Source: Planctomycetota bacterium
GTDB taxonomy: Bacteria; Planctomycetota; B143-G9
NCBI GenBank assembly: GCA_003644275.1
Contig: QNBY01000006.1
Span: 1 to 16,374 of the forward strand
Reading direction: 5' to 3'
DNA length: 16,374 bases
Numbering within the stretch: position 1 is the stretch's first letter; each line of letters begins with the position of its first letter. Shown one piece after another: positions 7,735-13,939 of this stretch. The notes beneath the pieces are model-generated. The model was not told where the DNA came from. It made no database searches and worked only from the letters and a program-made list of their open reading frames with translations. The translations under genes and the position numbers were made by a program.

Positions 7735-8442
7735 GTGCTGAGGGTGCATCTGCTGGGAAGGCTGGCGTACTCGAAGACCACCCCGCAGCAGGTGGCCTTG
7801 AAGGACGCCGTGAGGCGGGAGCACCCCGGAGACGACTTCCTCATCTTCGTGGAGCACGAGCCCGTCATCACGCTCGGCCGCGGCTGGAAGGGCGGCAACC
7901 TTCTCATGCCCATCGAGCGGTACGAGGAGATGGGCTTCGAGGTGCACCGCGTCACCCGCGGCGGGGACGTTACCTACCACGGCCCCGGCCAGCTCGTGGC
8001 CTATCCGGTCTTCGACCTGACGCGCCACGGCAAGGACATACACCGCTTTCTCCACGACCTGGAGGAGACGGCGATAAGGGTGCTGGCGTCCTACGGCATC
8101 GAGGGCGGCCGCAAGCCCGGGCTGACGGGGGCTTGGGCGGGCGACGCGAAGGTGTGCGCCATCGGCGTTGCGGTGTCGGGCTGGGTGAGCTACCACGGCC
8201 TGGCCTTCAACGTGGACCCCGACCTGCGGCACTTCTCGCTGATAGTGCCGTGCGGCATAACCGACTATCCCGTCGCGAGCCTCGCCGGGCTGCTGGGCCA
8301 CGCCCCGCCCATGGATGAGGTGCGCGACCGTTTCGTGAAGGCGTTCTGCGAGGTGTTCTCGTTCGACGAGGTGTCCGTGAGGGACGACAGCGATGAGAAG
8401 AGACTTTCCTGCCTGGATGAAGAAGGGCATCTCGTCCTCTGA
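7735..8442 (+). CDS. lipB: Octanoyl-ACP:protein octanoyltransferase
   Basis: Transfers octanoate from acyl carrier protein to the lysine of lipoyl domains, the first step of lipoate synthesis. With the GTG start at 7735 the protein has 235 residues, close to the usual 210-230. Signatures are RGGDVTYHGPGQ (75-86), the catalytic Lys139 in DAKVCAIGV, WVSYHGLAFNV (150-160) and the nucleophile Cys173 in VPCGI. GAGGTG at 7723-7728 serves as its ribosome site. GTG codons at 7726 and 7744 are possible alternatives, the first overlapping the lpdA stop. The 3' end overlaps lipA by 50 bases, a deep overlap suggesting coupled translation of the two sequential enzymes. Confidence 0.95.
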   Translation: MLRVHLLGRLAYSKTTPQQVALKDAVRREHPGDDFLIFVEHEPVITLGRGWKGGNLLMPIERYEEMGFEVHRVTRGGDVTYHGPGQLVAYPVFDLTRHGKDIHRFLHDLEETAIRVLASYGIEGGRKPGLTGAWAGDAKVCAIGVAVSGWVSYHGLAFNVDPDLRHFSLIVPCGITDYPVASLAGLLGHAPPMDEVRDRFVKAFCEVFSFDEVSVRDDSDEKRLSCLDEEGHLVL

Positions 8443-9262
8443 CGAGAGCGAGGTGGCGCGCATACTCGCCGGCTACGGGCTGAACACCGTGTGCCGGGAG
8501 GCGGCGTGCCCCAACCGGCACGAGTGCTACCGGCGCGGCACGGCCACCTTTCTCGTGCTGGGCGGCGTTTGCACCCGCAACTGCGCGTTCTGCGACATAG
8601 CCTCCGGCGCGCCGGAGCCCGTTCAGGCCGACGAGCCCGCCCGGGTGGCGGCGGCCGCGGCGGCGATGGGGCTCGACTACGTGGTGGTCACCTCCGTCAC
8701 GCGGGACGACCTGCCGGACGGCGGGGCGGCCCACTTCGCCGCGGTGGTGAGGGAGCTCCGGGCGGCGGGCGTGCGGGGCGTGGAGGTGCTCACGCCCGAC
8801 TTCCGCGGGGACCGCGACGCCCTGCGGACGGTGCTCGACGCACGCCCGGACGTCTTCAACCACAACGTTGAGACGGTGGAGAGGCTCTATCCCCGCGTGC
8901 GGCCCCAGGCGGACTACCGGCGCTCGCTGGACGTGCTCGCCCATGCAGCGGAGAGCGGCGTCGTCACCAAGAGCGGCCTCATGGTGGGGCTCGGCGAGCG
9001 GCCGGTGGAGGTGCTGCGGGTGATGCTGGACCTGCTCGACGCGGGGGTGCAGATTCTCACCATAGGGCAATACCTGTCGCCGGGACCCTCGCACGCGCCG
9101 GTGGCGGAGTTCGTTCCGCCCGCCCGCTTCGAGTGGTACGCCCACAAGGCGCGGGAGTTCGGCTTCCGGGCGGTGGCGTCCGGGGTGTTCGTGCGCTCCA
9201 GCTACCGCGCGGCGGAGATATATCGTTCCGTGAAAGGAGGAGTCGCGTGCTCCAGACCCTGA
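8393..9262 (+). CDS. lipA: Lipoyl synthase (radical SAM)
   Basis: Inserts two sulphurs into octanoylated lipoyl domains to make lipoate. The 289-residue protein carries the auxiliary cluster ligands C34-x4-C39-x5-C45 (CREAACPNRHEC), the radical SAM triad C60-x3-C64-x2-C67 (CTRNCAFC), and the C-terminal RSSY (268-271) that supplies the serine ligand of the auxiliary 4Fe-4S cluster. All needed residues are present, so it should be active. ATG 8393 lies inside the end of lipB with GAGGG about nine bases upstream, and the RRDFPAWMKK N-terminus matches family starts. Its last 16 bases overlap the lipoyl-domain gene, so substrate and modifying enzymes are co-translated. Confidence 0.97.
   Translation: MRRDFPAWMKKGISSSDESEVARILAGYGLNTVCREAACPNRHECYRRGTATFLVLGGVCTRNCAFCDIASGAPEPVQADEPARVAAAAAAMGLDYVVVTSVTRDDLPDGGAAHFAAVVRELRAAGVRGVEVLTPDFRGDRDALRTVLDARPDVFNHNVETVERLYPRVRPQADYRRSLDVLAHAAESGVVTKSGLMVGLGERPVEVLRVMLDLLDAGVQILTIGQYLSPGPSHAPVAEFVPPARFEWYAHKAREFGFRAVASGVFVRSSYRAAEIYRSVKGGVACSRP
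9233..9240 (+). promoter_or_regulatory. Strong ribosome binding site for the lipoyl-domain gene
   Basis: AAAGGAGG lies six bases before GTG 9247 inside the 3' end of lipA. It is the best Shine-Dalgarno match in the operon and sets the start of the 84-residue protein. It may give this small carrier protein more translation than its neighbours. Confidence 0.8.
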
Positions 9263-9501
9263 AACTGCCCGAACTGAGCCGCGATCCGGAGGCGGAGCTC
9301 ACCGTCTCCGAGTGGTACCGCAGGCCGGGGGAGAGCTTCCGCAAGGACGACCCCCTCGCCGAGATACTGTTCGACAAGGCCGCCTTCGACTTCAACGCGC
9401 CGTCGGACGGGAGGCTCGTGGAGATATACGTCCCCGCGGGGGGCAAGGGGCGCCCCGGCGACCCGCTGGCCCTCATCGAGACGGAGGGAGAGGAGGCTTG
9501 A
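9247..9501 (+). CDS. Free-standing lipoyl-domain protein
   Basis: An 84-residue protein made only of a biotinyl/lipoyl attachment domain. The N-terminus LQTLKLPEL, the segment WYRRPGESFRKDDPLAEI and the hairpin turn FDKAAFDFNAPSDGRL match E2-type lipoyl domains, with Lys44 in the DKA motif as the likely lipoylated residue. No E1/E3-binding domain, linker or acyltransferase domain follows, so this is not a truncated E2 by frameshift in the visible reading frames. It overlaps lipA by 16 bases and shares four bases (TTGA) with tmk. It is most likely modified by the adjacent LipB and LipA and reoxidised by LpdA. Its oxidative partner is not in the window. GcvH is less likely because GcvH is longer and its motif differs; a biotin carrier is unlikely because the MKM motif is absent. 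Confidence 0.85.
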   Translation: MLQTLKLPELSRDPEAELTVSEWYRRPGESFRKDDPLAEILFDKAAFDFNAPSDGRLVEIYVPAGGKGRPGDPLALIETEGEEA

Positions 9502-10124
9502 GGGGCCTCTTCATCGCCTTCGAGGGACCGGACGGCTCCGGCAAGAGCTCGGTGGCGGAGATGTGCTTCCGCCGCCTGTCCGGAATGGGGATACCCGCGC
9601 TGAAGGTGCGCGAGCCCGGCGGGACGCCGTTCGGCGAGAGGGTGAGGGAGATACTGCTCTCCCATTCGAGCGAGCTCGAGCCCTGGGCGGAGCTGTTCCT
9701 GTTCATGGCCGCCCGCGCCCAGTTGTGCCGGAAGGTGATAGCCCCGGCGCTGGAGCGGGGCGAGACGGTGTTGTGCGACCGCTTCCTCTGGTCCAGCGCG
9801 GCCTACCAGGGCGCGGGACTGGAGCTGGGCGTGGAGAACGTGCTCGAGGTGGGAAGGCACGCCACCGGCGGCCTGGAGCCGGACCTGTACGTGGTGCTCG
9901 ACGTTCCGCCGGACATCGGTTTCCGCCGCAGGAGCGAGTACCTGGACCGCATAGAGGCCCGGGACGTGGGCTTCTTCGAGCGGGTGCGGGAGGCCTATCG
10001 CACGCTGGCGGAGACCCACGCGGACCGGGCGAGGCGGGTGGACGGGAGCCCGCCGCTCGACGAGGTGTTCGCGAAGGTGTGGCGGGAGGTGGAGGATGTC
10101 CTTCGGCGACGTCAGAGGGCATGA
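9498..10124 (+). CDS. tmk: Thymidylate kinase
   Basis: Phosphorylates dTMP to dTDP in the cytosolic dTTP pathway. The 208-residue protein has the P-loop GPDGSGKS (10-17), the substrate loop REPGGTPFGERVRE (38-51), the DR motif in CDRFLWSS (93-100) and the family's RIEARDVGFFERVREAY block (151-167). Length is standard. The start is a TTG that overlaps the previous stop codon as TTGA and gives the expected MRGLFIAFEG N-terminus. GGGAG about seven bases upstream is a usable ribosome site, and no other in-frame start precedes the P-loop. It overlaps holB by 29 bases. The tmk-holB pairing is conserved in many bacteria. Confidence 0.96.
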   Translation: MRGLFIAFEGPDGSGKSSVAEMCFRRLSGMGIPALKVREPGGTPFGERVREILLSHSSELEPWAELFLFMAARAQLCRKVIAPALERGETVLCDRFLWSSAAYQGAGLELGVENVLEVGRHATGGLEPDLYVVLDVPPDIGFRRRSEYLDRIEARDVGFFERVREAYRTLAETHADRARRVDGSPPLDEVFAKVWREVEDVLRRRQRA

Positions 10125-11130
10125 GAGGATAATATCGGTGCTCCGGGCCGCGATGGAGCGGGGGCGGCTGCCGCACGCCCTGCTCTTCGCGGGGCCGCCG
10201 GGCATAGGCAAGAGGATGACCGCCGTGCGGGTTGCGGCCGCCCTGCTCTGCCGCGAGGCCGGAGAGGGCGACTACTGCGGTTCCTGCCGCGTGTGCCGCC
10301 GGGTGCTGGCGGGAACGCATCCCGACGTGACGGTGCTCCGCCGGGAGGAAGGCAAGCGCTTCATAGTGATCGGCGGCGACGACGACGCGCCCGGCGGGAA
10401 CGTCATACACTCCGTCAGGGTGCTGCGGGAGCTCGCCTGGCGCAGGCCGTTCGAGGGAGACCGGAAGGCGTTCGTGGTGGACGAGGCGGAACGCATGACG
10501 CCCGAGGCGCAGGACGCCTTCCTCAAGACGCTGGAGGAACCGCCCCCCGGCACGTGGTTCTTCGTGGTGTGCTCGCGGCCGGAGGCGTTGAAGGAGACCA
10601 TACGCTCGCGCTGCACGCTCTTCCGCTTCTACCCCCTTCCGTCAGAGGAGGTGGAGGAAATAGCGAAGCGGGAAGCGCCCGACGGGACCGCCGACGAGGA
10701 AGCGGAGCTCGCCGCGGCCTTCAGCGCGGGCTCGCCCGGCGCGGCGCTGGCCTCGCTGCGGGAAGGGCTCGCCGGGGAGACGCGCTGGTTTCTGGACTTC
10801 CTGGGGAGCACGCCCGGCAGGCAGCCGCTCGAATTGTCGGAGGAGCTGCTCGAACACGTCCACGACACGGTGGGCAAGAGCCCGCTCGAACCCGTGCGCG
10901 AACGGCTGGCCTTCTTTCTGGGCGTGTTCGCGCAGGCCGCCTCTCCGGGAGCGAAGGGGCGGTGCGGGAAGCACCTGCCGGCCTGGCTCTCGGCGCTGGA
11001 GCCCGGCGCGGCGGCGGACGTCTCCGAGGCGATAATAGGGGCCGCCTCGGACCTGAAGGCGAACATAAGGCCCCTGCTGGTTCTGGACAACCTGTTTTCG
11101 AGGATTACCGCGCATGTACGACGAGGATAG
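10096..11130 (+). CDS. holB: DNA polymerase III delta-prime subunit
   Basis: A stator subunit of the clamp loader that places the beta clamp on DNA. The 344-residue protein shows an AAA+ P-loop GPPGIGKR (33-40), the zinc-binding set Cys52 plus CGSCRVC (Cys61, 64, 67) followed by AGTHPD, the VVDEAERM block (127-134), AFLKTLEEPPPGTWF (141-155) and the SRC arginine finger (171-173). The Thr/Ser after the P-loop lysine is Arg, consistent with a non-hydrolysing delta-prime rather than a gamma/tau ATPase. GGAGGTGGAGG precedes the ATG, which lies inside tmk. The C-terminal collar domain is poorly conserved, as usual. Its end overlaps ricT by 17 bases. Confidence 0.93.
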   Translation: MSFGDVRGHERIISVLRAAMERGRLPHALLFAGPPGIGKRMTAVRVAAALLCREAGEGDYCGSCRVCRRVLAGTHPDVTVLRREEGKRFIVIGGDDDAPGGNVIHSVRVLRELAWRRPFEGDRKAFVVDEAERMTPEAQDAFLKTLEEPPPGTWFFVVCSRPEALKETIRSRCTLFRFYPLPSEEVEEIAKREAPDGTADEEAELAAAFSAGSPGAALASLREGLAGETRWFLDFLGSTPGRQPLELSEELLEHVHDTVGKSPLEPVRERLAFFLGVFAQAASPGAKGRCGKHLPAWLSALEPGAAADVSEAIIGAASDLKANIRPLLVLDNLFSRITAHVRRG

Positions 11131-12157
11131 AGAGAACGGCGACGGCGCTCCCCGCGAGGGCGAAGCGCCTCTGGAGAAAAAGGAAGCGGCGGGCGAATCC
11201 GCCCGCGAGTCCGCGGGGAAGGAGAGCCGCCGGGAGAGTTCGGTGTCCGGCAGGCACAGCGGGCGGCACCACTACGCCTTCGACCCGGCGGCCCGCCTGA
11301 AGGAGCTCGTCGAGGCGGGAATGGAGATATGGACGGTTGCCGCGCGTTACGGCAAGATGAACAACTCCGGCCTTTTCTTCTGCACCGCCTGCGGCTTCGC
11401 GCCGGAGGAGCACATAGTGGTGAAGACGAAGATGGGCGTCGAGATGGGGCGCGCCCTCACCGCGCCGGTGCCCTACGACAAGCTGGAGGAACGCGACGCA
11501 CCGGTGGAGTTCCACGGGGAAGTGCTCCGTCCCGCCCAGAAGGAGGACATCTCCCGCTGGCAGTACATCCAGGACGAGCTTTGCGAGAAGGAGTTCGACA
11601 TCTGCCAGGACCTCATAAAGAAGCACGGCCTGGCGATGAAGCTGGTGGACGTGGAGCACCTGTTCGGCGGCGACAGGATAATCTTCTACTTCCTGGCCGA
11701 CGGGCGGGTGGACTTCCGCGCGCTGGTGCGGGACCTGTCGAGGGAGTTCCGCACGCGCATCGAGATGAGGCAGATAGGCGTGCGGGACGAGGCGAAACTG
11801 CTCGCCGACTACGAGCACTGCGGGCGGCCCCTCTGTTGCAAGACCTTCCTCAAGGACCTGCAGCCGGTGACCATGAAGATGGCGAAACACCAGAAGACCA
11901 CCCTCGACCCGACCAAGATATCCGGCCGCTGCGGGAGGCTCATGTGTTGCCTGCGCTTCGAGGACGAGGTGTACACCTGGCTGCGCTCGAAACTGCCGCG
12001 CAAGGGATGGAAGGTGCAGGCGGGCAGGATCAGGGGCGAGGTGGCGGACGTGAACCTGCTGAAGGAACAGGTGCTCGTGCGCACGGAGAGCGGCGAGCTG
12101 GTGTGGGTGCACTCATCCGAGATACAAAAGGCGTTCGACCCGCGCAAACAGGACTGA
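11114..12157 (+). CDS. ricT: PSP1-domain iron-sulphur protein RicT (YaaT)
   Basis: A 347-residue member of the PSP1 family. In Bacillus subtilis RicT joins RicA and RicF in a 4Fe-4S complex that influences RNase Y and biofilm or sporulation control; the role here is inferred from the family. The core RQIGVRDEAKLL (219-230), the cysteine block CGRPLCC (236-242) and KISGRCGRLMCC (268-279) are all present. The first 50 residues are highly charged and low in complexity, an extension compared with the classic form. A CxxC pair (Cys90, Cys93) sits in the N-terminal beta region and may bind metal or redox groups. It is sandwiched between holB and metG, the same neighbourhood as yaaT in Firmicutes. 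RicA and RicF are not in the window. Confidence 0.92.
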   Translation: MYDEDRENGDGAPREGEAPLEKKEAAGESARESAGKESRRESSVSGRHSGRHHYAFDPAARLKELVEAGMEIWTVAARYGKMNNSGLFFCTACGFAPEEHIVVKTKMGVEMGRALTAPVPYDKLEERDAPVEFHGEVLRPAQKEDISRWQYIQDELCEKEFDICQDLIKKHGLAMKLVDVEHLFGGDRIIFYFLADGRVDFRALVRDLSREFRTRIEMRQIGVRDEAKLLADYEHCGRPLCCKTFLKDLQPVTMKMAKHQKTTLDPTKISGRCGRLMCCLRFEDEVYTWLRSKLPRKGWKVQAGRIRGEVADVNLLKEQVLVRTESGELVWVHSSEIQKAFDPRKQD

Positions 12158-12169
12158 CGAGGTGGCTAG

Positions 12170-13699
12170 ATGACGAGAGAGAAGTTCTACATCACCACGC
12201 CCCTGTACTACGTGAACGGGGAGCTCCACATAGGGGGGGCGTACACCACCCTCGCGGCGGACATTCTGGCCCGGTGGCACCGGGCGCACGGCAAGGACGT
12301 GTTCTTCCTCACCGGCAGCGACGAACACGGCCAGAAGATAGAGAGGGAGGCCGCCGAGCACGGCATGGCCCCCAAGGAGTTCGCCGACTCCATAGTCCAA
12401 AAGTTCCACGAGCTGTGGGAAGCGCTGGACATAACCTTCGACCACTTCATCCGCACCACGGACGACTACCACGAGCGCGCGGTGGGCGAGGTGTTCAAGA
12501 AGCTCATGGACAGCGGCGACATCTACCTGGGCCGCTACGAGGGGCTGTACTGCACGCCGTGCGAGACGTTCGTCGCGACGAGCGAGGACGGCCTGTGTCC
12601 TTCCTGCGGCCGCGAGCTCGAGCGCATATCGGAGGAGAACTACTTCTTCAGGCTCTCGAAGTACGGGGACGCGCTGCTGGAGCTCATAGACGGCAACCCG
12701 TCCTTCATCCTTCCCCCGTACCGCCGGGCGGAGGTGCGCAACCGGGTGGCGGAGGGGCTGGAGGACATCTCGGTGTCGCGCTCCACCTTCAAGTGGGGCG
12801 TGCCGGTGCCGGGCGATCCCGATCACATCGTGTACGTGTGGTTCGACGCGCTGCTCAACTACGTCACCGCCCTCGGCGCGCCGGACGACACGGAGCGCTT
12901 CCGCCGCTACTGGCCCGCCGACCTGCACTTGATAGGCAAGGACATAATCTGGTTCCACTGCGTGATATGGCCGGCCATGCTCATGGCCCTCGGCTACGAG
13001 CCTCCCCGGACGGTGTTCGCGCACGGGTGGTGGACGATAAACGGGGAGAAGATCTCCAAGAGCAAGGGCAACATAGTGTATCCGCGCGAGGTGGTGTCGC
13101 TGTACGGGGCGGACACGCTGCGGTTCTTCCTGTTCCGGGAGGTGCCCTTCGGGCGCGACGGCAACTTCACCTTCGAGGCGGTGGACAACCGCTACCACCA
13201 GGAGCTGGCGAACGGGCTCGGCAACCTGGTGATGCGGACGGCAAGCATGATAACGCGCTACTTCGGCGGGAAGCTGCCCTCCCCCGCGGTGGAGGACGAG
13301 GGGGCGAAGGCGCTCGCGGCCCTCGCCTCGGCCATGCCCGCCAAGGTGAGGGAGGCTATGGAGAGGGTGGATCTCGGGGCCGCCCTCGAACACATCTGGA
13401 ACGTGGTGCGCGAGGCCAACCGCTTCGTGGAGAACTCCAAGCCCTGGGTGCTCGCCAAGGAGGGCGAGACGGAGCGGCTGGGGACGGTCCTCTACACGCT
13501 GGCGGAGACCTCCCGGCTGCTGCTGGTGGAGCTGTATCCCTTCCTGCCGCGGACCGCTCCGGTCGGGCTCGCCCAGCTCGGGGCGGAGTGGGACCCGCTC
13601 GACGCGGAGCCGCTCGAGCGCTGGGGCGTGCTGAAACCGGGCTCGCCGGTGACGAAGGGCAAGCCCCTCTTCCCGCGCGTGGAGCGGCCCGGAGTTTGA
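12170..13699 (+). CDS. metG: Methionyl-tRNA synthetase
   Basis: Charges tRNA-Met. The 509-residue protein has the class I signature region NGELHIGGAYTT (16-27), in which the last His of HIGH is Gly, and the second signature KISKS (294-298). The zinc knuckle CTPC (128-131) with CPSC (143-146) and the anticodon-binding helical domain with ENSKPWVLAK are also present. It lacks the C-terminal EMAPII-like tRNA-binding domain that extends many MetRS to about 650 residues. In the related HIG[S/N] subtype the fourth residue also varies, so activity is expected. ATG 12170 is preceded by GAGGTGG and lies 12 bases after the ricT stop. It is the last gene of the operon. Confidence 0.97.
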   Translation: MTREKFYITTPLYYVNGELHIGGAYTTLAADILARWHRAHGKDVFFLTGSDEHGQKIEREAAEHGMAPKEFADSIVQKFHELWEALDITFDHFIRTTDDYHERAVGEVFKKLMDSGDIYLGRYEGLYCTPCETFVATSEDGLCPSCGRELERISEENYFFRLSKYGDALLELIDGNPSFILPPYRRAEVRNRVAEGLEDISVSRSTFKWGVPVPGDPDHIVYVWFDALLNYVTALGAPDDTERFRRYWPADLHLIGKDIIWFHCVIWPAMLMALGYEPPRTVFAHGWWTINGEKISKSKGNIVYPREVVSLYGADTLRFFLFREVPFGRDGNFTFEAVDNRYHQELANGLGNLVMRTASMITRYFGGKLPSPAVEDEGAKALAALASAMPAKVREAMERVDLGAALEHIWNVVREANRFVENSKPWVLAKEGETERLGTVLYTLAETSRLLLVELYPFLPRTAPVGLAQLGAEWDPLDAEPLERWGVLKPGSPVTKGKPLFPRVERPGV

Positions 13700-13723
13700 C
13701 CGGCCCCTAAAACGGGGTATAAT
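13696..13723 (+). promoter_or_regulatory. Promoter of the tRNA-Ala gene
   Basis: A perfect TATAAT (13718-13723) lies 16 bases after TTGACC (13696-13701), whose TGA is also the metG stop codon. Start is expected near 13730, eight bases before the mature tRNA. CCCC-TAAAAC-GGGG in the spacer could form a small hairpin but has no T-run and is not a convincing terminator, so metG transcripts may also read into the tRNA. Confidence 0.75.
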
Positions 13724-13737
13724 TCCGGCGTCAGAGT

Positions 13738-13813
13738 GGGGATGTAGCTCAGTTGGGAGAGCGGCGCGTTCGCAATGCGCAGGTCGTGGGTTCGAGTCCC
13801 ATCATCTCCACCA
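13738..13813 (+). tRNA. tRNA-Ala (anticodon CGC)
   Basis: A 76-base cloverleaf. The acceptor is GGGGATG/CATCTCC with a G3:U70 wobble, the identity element for alanine. The D stem is GCTC/GAGC. The anticodon stem GCGCG/TGCGC holds the loop TTCGCAA, with anticodon CGC at 13771-13773 reading GCG codons. The T stem is GTGGG/CCCAT with loop TTCGAGT, the discriminator is A, and the CCA end is encoded. GCG codons are abundant in this GC-rich sequence, so a dedicated CGC tRNA makes sense. Confidence 0.97.
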
Positions 13814-13825
13814 CAACCGCCTTCG

Positions 13826-13853
13826 AGCCCCGCAGAAGCGGGGCTTTTTCTTT
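13826..13853 (+). terminator. Intrinsic terminator after tRNA-Ala
   Basis: AGCCCCGC (13826-13833) and GCGGGGCT (13838-13845) pair perfectly around an AGAA loop, followed by TTTTC and TTT. It ends the tRNA transcript and any readthrough from metG. Confidence 0.93.
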
Positions 13854-13905
13854 GTCCGACGCGCGTTTTCCGCCCTCTCCCGCGCCCTTCCGGGAAGCCG
13901 CAAGG

Positions 13906-13914
13906 TGATATAAT
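13906..13914 (+). promoter_or_regulatory. Extended -10 promoter of the large downstream gene
   Basis: TGATATAAT gives an extended -10 (TG at 13906-13907, TATAAT at 13909-13914). The -35 region (about 13887-13892, CTTCCG) is poor, as is common with extended -10 promoters. Directly downstream is the perfect 6-1-6 palindrome CCGGCC-C-GGCCGG (13917-13929), placed around the likely start site where a repressor could act. Confidence 0.65.
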
Positions 13915-13939
13915 TACCGGCCCGGCCGGAAGGAGAGGG

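Noticed and set aside
13704..13717. CCCC-TAAAAC-GGGG as a terminator for metG
   Set aside because: The stem has only four pairs and no T-run follows; the bases form the spacer of the tRNA promoter.
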